A stretch of 7,593 nt of DNA. Origin: Bacteroidota bacterium (GTDB lineage: Bacteria; Bacteroidota; Bacteroidia; Bacteroidales; FEN-979). A program made the translations under genes and the position numbers. The notes under the pieces are model-generated. The model saw only the letters and a program-made list of their open reading frames with translations, was not told where the DNA came from and did not search any database. This document shows positions 1 through 6,634 of the stretch, piece after piece; the first letter of the stretch is position 1, and each line of letters begins with the position of its first letter. The stretch is from the NCBI GenBank assembly GCA_026391755.1, contig JAPLDN010000319.1:1-7593 (forward strand), read 5' to 3'.

Positions 1-920
1 AATATTATAATATTGCCGATTTTATCGAAAGCAAGCCGATCTTCAGGGCCGGCCTAAATCTGCAGGCCTCGAGGACAACCTATATCAGGGCTTCTGCCGG
101 ACAGGGTTACCGTGCCCCGAGTATTGGTGAAAGGTATATCACTACCAATTCGGGCGGATTTGGTTTTTATCCAAATCCGAACCTGCAGTCGGAAAACTGT
201 AATTCTTATGAAGTCGGGATCAAACAGTTATTCAAGATCGGGAAATTTGCTTCCATGCTTGACCTGGCCGGTTTTTATGAAGACTACTTTAATTATATCG
301 AGTTCAATTTCGGGCTCTGGGGACATGGCGGGAACTTTCAGAAAAACATGGGTTTCAAGTTCCTGAATACCGGTCCGGCGCGTATTTATGGCTTTGATTT
401 TACTTATGCAGGCGAAGGCAAACTTGCAAAAGATCTTGAGCTCTCAGTTCTTGTTGGCTATACCTATACAGTGCCGCAGGCAACAAAGCCCAATTACGTT
501 TACTATGTGCAGGATGGTCCGCCGAAAGTATCTTATACCTACGCCAACACCTCTTCAGATACCAGCGGGAACATCTTGAAGTACAGGATACAGAACCTTG
601 TTAAATCTGACTTCCAGTTTACTTTCAAGAAACGTTTTTCGGCCGGGATCACAGGAAGGTATTATGGTTACATGAAGAACATTGATATCTTTTTATACAG
701 CCTTGACAAACCCGCCCCGATGATGCATTCAGGGATCGTTAAATACCGCGAGCAGCATCATGACGGTAACTTTATCGTCGATTTCAGGATGGGATACGCA
801 TTTGGGATTTTCAAGGTCTCGGTAATGGTAAACAACATTATGAATACCGAGTACTCCCTGAGGCCTGTGACTATTGAGGCTCCAAGGACTACTTCAGTCC
901 AGCTATTGTTAAATATCTGA
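1..920 (+). CDS. TonB-dependent outer-membrane receptor, C-terminal part (5' end outside window)
   Basis: This is the beta-barrel end of a TonB-dependent receptor, which takes up a ligand across the outer membrane using energy from TonB-ExbBD. The frame is open from base 3 to the TGA at 918-920, giving 305 visible residues. The first internal ATG (255) is not the start, because clear barrel sequence lies before it: RASAGQGYRAPSIGERY at visible residues 29-45, PNPNLQSE at 57-64 and EVGIKQ at 70-75, all typical of the BtuB/CirA-type barrel. The C-terminus (NIMNTEYSLRP, then APRTTSVQLLLNI) is the usual closing-strand region. Signal peptide, plug and any regulatory domain lie beyond the left edge. 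Ligand cannot be assigned. The next gene starts 32 bp downstream on the same strand with no terminator visible, so the two are probably co-transcribed. The family call is firm; the substrate is unknown. Confidence 0.93.
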   Translation, partial: YYNIADFIESKPIFRAGLNLQASRTTYIRASAGQGYRAPSIGERYITTNSGGFGFYPNPNLQSENCNSYEVGIKQLFKIGKFASMLDLAGFYEDYFNYIEFNFGLWGHGGNFQKNMGFKFLNTGPARIYGFDFTYAGEGKLAKDLELSVLVGYTYTVPQATKPNYVYYVQDGPPKVSYTYANTSSDTSGNILKYRIQNLVKSDFQFTFKKRFSAGITGRYYGYMKNIDIFLYSLDKPAPMMHSGIVKYREQHHDGNFIVDFRMGYAFGIFKVSVMVNNIMNTEYSLRPVTIEAPRTTSVQLLLNI

Positions 921-952
921 TAACAGATCATTAATCAAATAAATCAATTCAT

Positions 953-1909
953 ATGAAAAAATTACTCGTCCTTGTTGCTTTTATCTGCCTCGGCCTGAAT
1001 GGCTTCAGCCAGGAACCATCACTCCCAAATGGAAATTTCGAATCATGGTCCCAGAAACCGAACTGGGGTTATTATGAACCCAATGGAGGTTTCTTTCATA
1101 CATTGAACATTCTCGATACAGTGCCTACCTCGGCAGGCGTGAGTGTTTACCGTTGCGGCGATACCGTACACAGAGGAAGTTATTCGGCCCGTTGCATCAC
1201 AAGGCTTATGGTTATTGCTTTCCCCCTGGTTGTCACCATTCCCGGGGTTATCGGCACATTGAAGATCAACTGGATAAAATCAGCAGCAGTTCTTGGTGAA
1301 AAATTTAACTGGACTACCAAACCCGAGCGTTTCCAGGGCTGGTACCAGTCCTATCCTTTGAGCGGTGATACTACAGCCGCCATTATCCTTCTTTCAAAAT
1401 GGAACAGCTCAACACACAAAAGGGATACTATTGCGCACAACAGGCTTGTTTTCCATGGAACGGTAAACACCTGGACCCAGTTTGACGCTGCAATTAATTA
1501 CTGGAACACAACCACCATGCCTGATTCAATCACCGTTCTTTTGCTTTCATGTGCAGGATACAGTGCATCTAACATGATGGGATCAGTAGGGACACCGGGA
1601 AGTCAGGCCTATTTCGATGATGTAACCATCACGAATGTTGCCGGGATTGAATATGTTTTCCAGCCCTCTGTTGATGTGAAGATCAGCCCGAATCCTGCTT
1701 CTGCCAATATCAACGTGAAGCTTGACAAAGTAATGAAAGATGGTTCATTTGAGATCTACGACGGCCTTGGCAGGAAAACAGGGCAGTTTGAAATGAAAGA
1801 ACTTTCGGCTCAGATCAATGTAAGCAACCTTAGCCCTGGAGTCTATTACTACCGTTTCAGGAATGCCGGGGAGGTCGTGAATACGGGATCTTTTATCGTG
1901 AGCCGGTAA
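953..1909 (+). CDS. Secreted protein with T9SS type A C-terminal sorting domain
   Basis: The 318-residue protein starts with a Sec signal peptide (MKKLLVLVAFICLGLNGFSQ, probable cleavage after Gln20). It ends with a type IX sorting domain at about residues 240-318: KISPNPAS at 243-250, then FEIYDGLGRK near 266-275 and SNLSPGVYYYRF at 291-302. Such domains direct export across the outer membrane by the gliding/Por machinery and are normally removed on the way to the surface or medium. The central region (about 24-228) starts with NGNFESW and ends with AYFDDV, a pattern seen in jelly-roll, galactose-binding-like and PCMD-type extracellular domains; this assignment is tentative and no catalytic motif is visible. 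The ATG at 953 is supported by the signal peptide directly after it and an AT-rich leader. It follows the receptor by 32 bp, so it may be that receptor's surface partner (inference). The last codons and the stop lie in a heptamer-phased repeat. Confidence 0.9.
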   Translation: MKKLLVLVAFICLGLNGFSQEPSLPNGNFESWSQKPNWGYYEPNGGFFHTLNILDTVPTSAGVSVYRCGDTVHRGSYSARCITRLMVIAFPLVVTIPGVIGTLKINWIKSAAVLGEKFNWTTKPERFQGWYQSYPLSGDTTAAIILLSKWNSSTHKRDTIAHNRLVFHGTVNTWTQFDAAINYWNTTTMPDSITVLLLSCAGYSASNMMGSVGTPGSQAYFDDVTITNVAGIEYVFQPSVDVKISPNPASANINVKLDKVMKDGSFEIYDGLGRKTGQFEMKELSAQINVSNLSPGVYYYRFRNAGEVVNTGSFIVSR

Positions 1910-1938
1910 CCGTGAACCGGTACACGAGACGCGATTCA
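1897..1938 (+). repeat. Degenerate heptamer-phased repeat over a stop codon
   Basis: Six consecutive 7-bp blocks all begin with CG: CGTGAGC, CGGTAAC, CGTGAAC, CGGTACA, CGAGACG, CGATTCA. Blocks 1-2 and 3-4 form a 14-bp tandem duplication with two mismatches. The TAA stop of the upstream gene (1907-1909) is inside block 2, so the last residues of the sorting domain come from the repeat. The pattern is degenerate and could be chance, but the same period appears more strongly at two other places in the window. Confidence 0.5.
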
Positions 1939-1979
1939 CCTTTTAGAACTAGTTAACAATCTTTAAACAATACTGTGAC

Positions 1980-3203
1980 ATGACTGAAGTAAAAAGTTCA
2001 CAGATGGCTATGGATCTCGAGGACAAATACGGGGCCCATAACTATCATCCGCTTCCGGTAGTACTTGCCAGGGGCGAAGGTGTCTTCATGTGGGATGTTG
2101 AAGGTAAACGCTATTATGATTTCTTGTCGGCCTACTCAGCCGTAAACCAGGGACACAGTCATCCGAAGATCATCAAAGCCCTCATCGATCAGGTAAAGAC
2201 CCTTGAGCTTACCTCCCGTGCATTTTACAACAATGTACTTGGAGTGTATGAGAAGTTCATTACCGAATATTTCGGTTACCAGCGCGTTCTGCCAATGAAC
2301 ACAGGTGCCGAAGGCGATGAGACTGCGCTTAAACTGACCCGCAAATGGGCATACAAGGTGAAGGGTGTCCCCGAAAACCAGGCAAAGATCATCTGTTGTG
2401 AGAATAATTTCCACGGGCGGACGATAACTGTCATCTCCATGTCGACCGACCCGCAGGCAAGGGATGATTTCGGGCCTTTCACCCCGGGTTTCATCACCAT
2501 TCCATATAACGACCTTGTTGCCCTTGAGAAGGCGCTTGAGGACCCCACTGTTGCGGGATTCCTTGTGGAACCGATACAGGGTGAGGCCGGGGTGTATGTA
2601 CCTGAAGCCGGCTACCTGAAGAAGGCATATGATTTATGCAAGGCAAAGAATGTGTTATTTATTGCGGATGAGGTGCAAACAGGTATCGCACGTACCGGAA
2701 AACTGCTCGCTTGCGACTGGGAAGGGATCAAACCCGATGTGCTTATCCTGGGCAAGGCTCTTTCGGGAGGTGTTTACCCTATCTCTGCCGTGCTTGCCGA
2801 CGACCATATCATGATGACGATACATCCGGGGGAACACGGATCGACATTTGGCGGGAATCCTGTTGCTGCCCGGGTTGCCATTGCAGCCCTGGAAGTTGTC
2901 AGGGATGAGAAACTTGCCGAAAATGCCCAGAAAATGGGAGAACTCTTCCGTTCGGAGGTGACAAAGATAAATTCCCCGTTCATCGAGCTCGTTCGCGGGA
3001 AAGGATTGCTGAACGCTATAGTGATCAAACCCCATAACGGGAAATCGGCATGGGATGTTTGCCTGAAGATGCGTGACAACGGTCTGCTTGCAAAACCCAC
3101 CCACGACCACATTATCCGGTTTGCTCCCCCCCTGGTGATCAACGAAGCCCAGATACTTGAAGCGGTAGCTATTATCAAAGAGTCGATCAAGGAGCTGGAA
3201 TAA
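1980..3203 (+). CDS. rocD: Ornithine aminotransferase (ornithine--oxo-acid transaminase, EC 2.6.1.13)
   Basis: This PLP-dependent class III aminotransferase moves the delta-amino group of L-ornithine to 2-oxoglutarate, giving glutamate-5-semialdehyde and glutamate. It links arginine/ornithine breakdown to proline and glutamate, in the cytoplasm. The 407 residues are full length for the family and can be read beside human OAT: GAHNYHPLPV at 18-27 with Tyr22 (human Tyr55), Arg147 in NNFHGRT (human Arg180), Glu202 in EPIQGEAG (human Glu235), Asp230 in IADEVQTG, the PLP lysine Lys259 in LGKALSGG (human Lys292) and Thr289 in GEHGSTFGGNP (human Thr322). The constant offset of 33 and the ornithine-specific Tyr and Arg favour OAT over acetylornithine or GABA aminotransferases. 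The start at 1980 keeps the usual short N-terminus; ATGs at 2004 and 2010 are possible but less likely. It lies 70 bp after the T9SS gene with no clear promoter, so its transcription unit is uncertain. A heptamer array begins just after the stop. Confidence 0.97.
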   Translation: MTEVKSSQMAMDLEDKYGAHNYHPLPVVLARGEGVFMWDVEGKRYYDFLSAYSAVNQGHSHPKIIKALIDQVKTLELTSRAFYNNVLGVYEKFITEYFGYQRVLPMNTGAEGDETALKLTRKWAYKVKGVPENQAKIICCENNFHGRTITVISMSTDPQARDDFGPFTPGFITIPYNDLVALEKALEDPTVAGFLVEPIQGEAGVYVPEAGYLKKAYDLCKAKNVLFIADEVQTGIARTGKLLACDWEGIKPDVLILGKALSGGVYPISAVLADDHIMMTIHPGEHGSTFGGNPVAARVAIAALEVVRDEKLAENAQKMGELFRSEVTKINSPFIELVRGKGLLNAIVIKPHNGKSAWDVCLKMRDNGLLAKPTHDHIIRFAPPLVINEAQILEAVAIIKESIKELE

Positions 3204-3211
3204 AGCCGTGA

Positions 3212-3351
3212 CTCATGGCTCATGACTCATCGCTCATGGCTCATGGCTCATGGCTCATGGCTCATGACTCATCGCTCATGGCTCATGGCTCATGGCTCAT
3301 GGCTCATGGCTCATGACTCATGGCTCATGGCTCTTGACTCATGGCTAGTGA
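3212..3351. repeat. Heptanucleotide tandem array, 20 units, between convergent genes
   Basis: Twenty uninterrupted 7-bp units are present, consensus CTCATGG. Thirteen are exactly CTCATGG; the others are CTCATGA (units 2, 8, 15), CTCATCG (units 3, 9), CTCTTGA (unit 18) and CTAGTGA (unit 20). A degenerate unit GCCGTGA (3205-3211) precedes them. There is higher order: units 2-7 (3219-3260, the order GA, CG, then four GG endings) recur exactly as units 8-13 (3261-3302), a 42-bp duplication. With its edges the array fills the 154-bp gap between the rocD stop (3203) and the receptor stop (3358). No unique spacers and no hairpin-plus-T-run terminator are present. On the minus strand the CCATGAG unit has a period of 21 nt over three frames and so puts TGA in every frame; the plus strand stays open over the GG units. 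Confidence 0.97.
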
Positions 3352-3357
3352 CCGGTT

Positions 3358-5517
3358 TCAGAACGCCGCAACCAGCTTGAGGTTGAAAAGTCTTGGAGTA
3401 AGGTAATTCGGAACGTTATACTGCCTTCCCTGTACATCGGTTATCCACTGGTAGGACACGGTATTTGCAAAATCGAACAGGTTGAACACATCAAGTCCTA
3501 TCCAAAGGGATTTAAAAGCCCTGAGGGGATTTTTACCTGAAAAATGCGTGTATTCCCCAATCAGTTGTTTTGAGAGGCCCAGGTCGACACGGCGGTAGGG
3601 GGGCATTCTGAAAGTCTGGAGGTATCTGGGTGAATCGGGCGCCCCATAAGGCAGTCCGGTGCCGTAAACGAGGGTGATTGCAACTTTCCAGGTCGGGAAC
3701 CCCGGAATATAATCCTGGAAGAAAATTGCCAGGTTGAACCTCTGGTCGGTGGGACGGGGAACCCACTTCCCCTCGAAATATTCTTCGGTCCTCATCAATG
3801 AGAGACTGGCCCATGATTCGGCCCCTTTTACAAATTCACCGTTGATCCTGAAGTCGATCCCGCCTGCATATCCGTGGGCATCGTTGGTACCGTAATACCG
3901 TATCCTCAGATTGTCAACCTCATAAGGGATAAGATCCTGTATGTATTTGTAATAAACTTCTGCAACAAGTTTGAAAGGCCTGTGCCACATGCTGAAGTAC
4001 AGGTCACTGCCGGCCACCGCCTGGTAAGAGGTCTGGGCTTTGAGACCCGGCACAATCAGACCCCTGAGGTCGGTCATTTCCCTGAAAGTCGGGGGCTGGG
4101 AATATACCCCCCCCGAGACACGGAAAACCATTTCTTTTTTCCAATGGGGCTTGAACGAGAAATTGATCCTGGGATTGAAGAGGAACTGATTGTTGTAATC
4201 GGAATAAATGAACCTTGCCCCGGCAGTAAGCCCTATATCATTCTTTTCATTTTTAAACGTCCAGGTGTTCTGAAGAAAGGCATCCCCCTTGTTTGTACTC
4301 ATACCGCCCCAGGCCTTAAGTACGTCAGAGATGAAAAAATCACCCTGGGGAGGGTTTTTACCCTCCCCCGAGATATCATAGGTCTGCGCTTCATGCGTCT
4401 GGTATGCCGAACCCATGAGTTTCAGGCGCAGGTGGTCATTGGGTTTGAAGGTCAGGGTAGCGGAGGTAAGCCAGTTATCATAGCGGTCATTCTCCTGTCC
4501 GTCAAAATAGATCTTCACCTGGTATGCCGTAACCGCATCGCTCCCGAAAGTGGTCGTCTGGCTTTGCGGTATCAGTTTAAACTGATTTGCAGTGTAGCTG
4601 CCGAACACCGATAATTCCCACTTGCTGCTGAAATCATAATACAGCATACCCTGTACGTCGAAAAACCGGGGTTTATAATTGCCTTTTGTGTCGAGTGATT
4701 TCAGAAGATAAGTGTTTGTTTTATATCTCACGCCAAGGAGGTACGCCAGTTTCCTGGTGATTTTTCCTTCTACATGAGCTGTTGCCCCGAGGAGGCTGGC
4801 TTCAAATGAAGCTGCAAACTGGGATGGTTTCTTGTATTTGATATCGAGAACACTCGACATCTTATCCCCGTATTTGGCATCAAATCCACCGGCCGAAAAA
4901 CTTATACCAGAAACCAGGTCGGGGTTCAGGAAACTCTGTCCTTCCTGCTGTCCCGCCCTCACCAGGTATGGGCGGTAGATCTCAATGTCGTTGACGAACA
5001 CCAGGTTTTCGTCGAAGTTCCCCCCTCTGACCGAATACTGGGAACTGAGCTCATTGCGGGAACTCACACCGGGCATGGTCTTGATAAGATCTTCCACGCT
5101 GGCATTAATGGTGGGGATATATGAAATTGCCTTGGGATCAAGCCGGCTGAATGTATTGGTCCTGAGTTGCTGGTCTTTCACCTCTATCGTCGACAGTTGT
5201 GTGGATGAAAGTTTCAACTGCCTGTTAACCAGTTTGTTTTCACCTTTTTTCAGGTTCAGCCTTACCGAATCCGCGCTAAATCCAACGCTGGAAAATACCA
5301 ATATGACATCTTTACCGGCGGGTATTACTAATGTATAGGATCCGTCGGCGGATGTTGAAGTCCCGCTGGTCGTTCCTTTGATCGCTATATTGGCGAATTC
5401 GAGCGGCCTGCCGTCAGGATCGTTCACAAAGCCATGAACCTTTGCTTCCTGGGCAAACAATGTGGCACAGAAAAGTAACAGAAAACCGGTGAACAGATTC
5501 CTGGGCGTTTTCATCAT
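3358..5517 (-). CDS. TonB-dependent receptor with N-terminal carboxypeptidase-regulatory-like domain
   Basis: The 719-residue outer-membrane protein has a signal peptide at 1-23 (cleavage likely after LFAQ). A CarboxypepD_reg-like beta-sandwich follows at about 25-105 (VHGFVNDPDGRPLEFANI, then TSADGSYTLVIPAG and FSSVGF). The TonB plug spans about 125-235 (VEDLIKTMPGV at 141-151, YSVRGGNFDENLVFVNDIEI at 161-180, AGGFDAKYGDKMSSVLDI at 209-226), and the beta-barrel reaches a C-terminal Phe (VPNYLTPRLFNLKLVAAF). It should import a ligand with TonB-ExbBD; no partner gene such as a SusD homologue identifies the substrate. The length is modest for this class, but all parts are present. The ATG at 5517 overlaps the upstream TGA as ATGA, implying translational coupling; the adjacent ATG at 5514 is an equally possible start. 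The 3' end runs directly into the heptamer array. Confidence 0.95.
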   Translation of the reverse strand: MMKTPRNLFTGFLLLFCATLFAQEAKVHGFVNDPDGRPLEFANIAIKGTTSGTSTSADGSYTLVIPAGKDVILVFSSVGFSADSVRLNLKKGENKLVNRQLKLSSTQLSTIEVKDQQLRTNTFSRLDPKAISYIPTINASVEDLIKTMPGVSSRNELSSQYSVRGGNFDENLVFVNDIEIYRPYLVRAGQQEGQSFLNPDLVSGISFSAGGFDAKYGDKMSSVLDIKYKKPSQFAASFEASLLGATAHVEGKITRKLAYLLGVRYKTNTYLLKSLDTKGNYKPRFFDVQGMLYYDFSSKWELSVFGSYTANQFKLIPQSQTTTFGSDAVTAYQVKIYFDGQENDRYDNWLTSATLTFKPNDHLRLKLMGSAYQTHEAQTYDISGEGKNPPQGDFFISDVLKAWGGMSTNKGDAFLQNTWTFKNEKNDIGLTAGARFIYSDYNNQFLFNPRINFSFKPHWKKEMVFRVSGGVYSQPPTFREMTDLRGLIVPGLKAQTSYQAVAGSDLYFSMWHRPFKLVAEVYYKYIQDLIPYEVDNLRIRYYGTNDAHGYAGGIDFRINGEFVKGAESWASLSLMRTEEYFEGKWVPRPTDQRFNLAIFFQDYIPGFPTWKVAITLVYGTGLPYGAPDSPRYLQTFRMPPYRRVDLGLSKQLIGEYTHFSGKNPLRAFKSLWIGLDVFNLFDFANTVSYQWITDVQGRQYNVPNYLTPRLFNLKLVAAF

Positions 5518-6179
5518 TGTTCTTTGAGCCGTTCTTCCTTCTTTTTAAATTTCCCTTCTTTCCAGGCCTTAACGAACTGGGCCCATGCGAAGGGGTTGAA
5601 AATATTGAAAGGTTGTTGCTGCCCGAAATAATAGAGACGCGAAGTAGTATTCTCGATGTAGTTGTTATAGTTCATACGGGCATCCATGGGATAATCGAGG
5701 GCAGCAAGCCGAAGGTTATATACATCCAGGTTCTTCTTTGCAATTTCATAGTCGTCATCGGGTATCTTGGTCTCAATAAAGGCTTTCTTAAAATCCTCCA
5801 GTGTGGGCCAGGGGAATATCACGGCTGCCGAAAGCGTGAGTGTATCGTTTGTCATCAACTGGATGAGGGAATATTTTTTCTGGGTGATGGTATCGGGTAT
5901 TATGAAGGATGCAGGTTTAAACCCTAATGCTGTGAAGAGCACGGTATCTCTCTGGTGGGCTACGAATGAAAAGAAACCGTAAACGTCGCTGGCGGTGCCG
6001 TAATTGGAATTTTTAACGAGGACCTTGGTATATGGTACCGGGTTAAGGCTGTCGGCAGTGATTGTGATTCCCGAAAACTGAACCAGTTTCTCATCAGAGG
6101 GCTTATCCTGGGCAAAAACGTCCATCCCGCTGCCAGTATAAGCGATGGCAAGTATCAGAAAAAATGTCCTTAAGATCAT
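5514..6179 (-). CDS. Exported carboxypeptidase-regulatory-like domain protein, function unknown
   Basis: The 221-residue protein has a signal peptide at 1-24 (MILRTFFLILAIAYTGSG, then VFAQ before Asp25). A CarboxypepD_reg-like domain lies at about 34-110: FSGITITADSLNPVPYTKV, then NYGTASDVYGFFSFVA and DTVLFTALGF. The C-terminal half (about 115-221) has no catalytic motif that I recognise. It contains PWPTLEDFKKAFI near 123-135, a Tyr/Asn-rich stretch, NPFAWAQFVKAWKEGKF at 195-211 and a Lys/Glu-rich tail. No lipobox cysteine is seen, so a periplasmic or envelope-associated location is likely. Its stop overlaps the start of the TonB-dependent receptor by 4 bp, so the two should be made together; it may be an accessory protein for that receptor (inference from context only). 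A terminator at 6261-6295 separates it from rpmB, so it probably has its own promoter in 6180-6260. Confidence 0.87.
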   Translation of the reverse strand: MILRTFFLILAIAYTGSGMDVFAQDKPSDEKLVQFSGITITADSLNPVPYTKVLVKNSNYGTASDVYGFFSFVAHQRDTVLFTALGFKPASFIIPDTITQKKYSLIQLMTNDTLTLSAAVIFPWPTLEDFKKAFIETKIPDDDYEIAKKNLDVYNLRLAALDYPMDARMNYNNYIENTTSRLYYFGQQQPFNIFNPFAWAQFVKAWKEGKFKKKEERLKEQ

Positions 6180-6201
6180 GCGCAGATGAAGGATTCGGGT
6201 G

Positions 6202-6210
6202 TTAAAGATA
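6202..6210 (-). promoter_or_regulatory. Weak candidate -7 element for the 6179-3358 operon
   Basis: On the minus strand TATCTTTAA lies 22 nt upstream of the ATG at 6179, one base off the Bacteroidota -7 consensus TAnnTTTG. No TTTG is found at the expected distance upstream. It is listed because a terminator just upstream means that the operon needs a promoter in this short region. Confidence 0.25.
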
Positions 6211-6260
6211 ACGTGGATTCCTGTATTTTATTTCCGTGGCTCAGAGATAGTAAGAAAAGA

Positions 6261-6295
6261 AAAAGGCTGTCGCATGAAACACGGGACAGCCTTTT
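6261..6295 (-). terminator. Intrinsic terminator of rpmB (hairpin symmetrical in both directions)
   Basis: A perfect 11-bp stem (AAAAGGCTGTC at 6261-6271 with GACAGCCTTTT at 6285-6295) encloses a 13-nt loop. It is followed on the minus strand by a T-rich tail (TTTTTCTTTTCTT) and on the plus strand by seven Ts. It begins 18 bp past the rpmB stop codon, so it should end the rpmB transcript before the next operon. Confidence 0.85.
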
Positions 6296-6313
6296 TTTAA
6301 CCTTTAAAAATTC

Positions 6314-6553
6314 TTATTTTGTGGTATACCCTTTTTCTCTTGCTTTTTTTAAGGAAGCTGAAATACCGTTTTTGTTGATATGCCTTATACCTTCGGCAGT
6401 AACCCTGAGGGTAATTTCTTTGTTTTCTTCAGGAATAAAGAATTTTTTTGTCTGAAGGTTCGGGCTGAACACACGTTTGGTTTTATGGTTCGAGTGCGAT
6501 ACTTTATTGCCTCTGATTGCGCCTTTTCCCGTTATTTCACAAGTTCTTGCCAT
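6314..6553 (-). CDS. rpmB: 50S ribosomal protein L28 (bL28)
   Basis: The 79-residue protein has the length and motifs of bL28: MARTCEITGKGAIRGNKVSH at the N-terminus, NHKTKRVFSPNLQTKKFF near 22-39, and LRVTAEGIRHINKNGI near 49-64. It is rich in Lys and Arg, as expected for a small large-subunit protein that binds 23S rRNA. Only one cysteine (Cys5) is present, so this is the zinc-free form without CxxC pairs. It starts 81 bp after cinA on the same strand, with its own promoter match in that gap and a strong terminator after it, so it appears to be transcribed largely alone. In many Bacteroidota rpmG follows rpmB; here it does not. Confidence 0.97.
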   Translation of the reverse strand: MARTCEITGKGAIRGNKVSHSNHKTKRVFSPNLQTKKFFIPEENKEITLRVTAEGIRHINKNGISASLKKAREKGYTTK

Positions 6554-6588
6554 GGCTGAATGATATTATTGATTTTCAATTGGGAGTG

Positions 6589-6619
6589 CAAAGGTAGAAA
6601 ATCATTTTGAATCGGCAAA
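6589..6619 (-). promoter_or_regulatory. Bacteroidota-type promoter for rpmB
   Basis: On the minus strand TTTG (6619-6616) and TACCTTTG (6596-6589) are separated by 19 bp. Both elements match the Bacteroidota sigma-ABfr consensus (TTTG at -33, TAnnTTTG at -7) with the known spacing. The predicted transcript would start about 30 nt before the rpmB ATG at 6553. The -33 element begins 16 bp past the cinA stop codon. Confidence 0.75.
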
Positions 6620-6634
6620 ATGTTTTTGCTCAGA

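Noticed and set aside
255..920. A separate 221-residue gene starting at the ATG at 255
   Set aside because: Receptor motifs continue in the same frame upstream to base 3, so this ATG is an internal methionine.
1910..1979. A promoter for rocD
   Set aside because: The region is AT-rich with short palindromes (AACTAGTT, GTTAAC), but no TTTG / TAnnTTTG pair with the right spacing was found.
2655..3223. Minus-strand open frames opposite rocD (149 and 151 residues)
   Set aside because: They lie antisense to a full, well-conserved ornithine aminotransferase and show no recognisable domain; one starts within the heptamer array only because the repeat supplies an ATG.
3212..3351. CRISPR array
   Set aside because: The units are contiguous 7-mers with no unique spacers of constant length, and no cas genes are present.
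3204..3357. A conventional bidirectional terminator between the convergent genes
   Set aside because: The heptamer units contain only the short CATG palindrome and no stable stem followed by a T-run.
3874..4614. Plus-strand open frame of 246 residues opposite the receptor gene
   Set aside because: It is antisense to the receptor barrel, has no recognisable motif or signal, and follows from the codon bias of the real gene.
5517..5982. Plus-strand open frames opposite the small exported protein
   Set aside because: They are shadows of a gene with a clear signal peptide and regulatory domain on the other strand, and carry no domain of their own.
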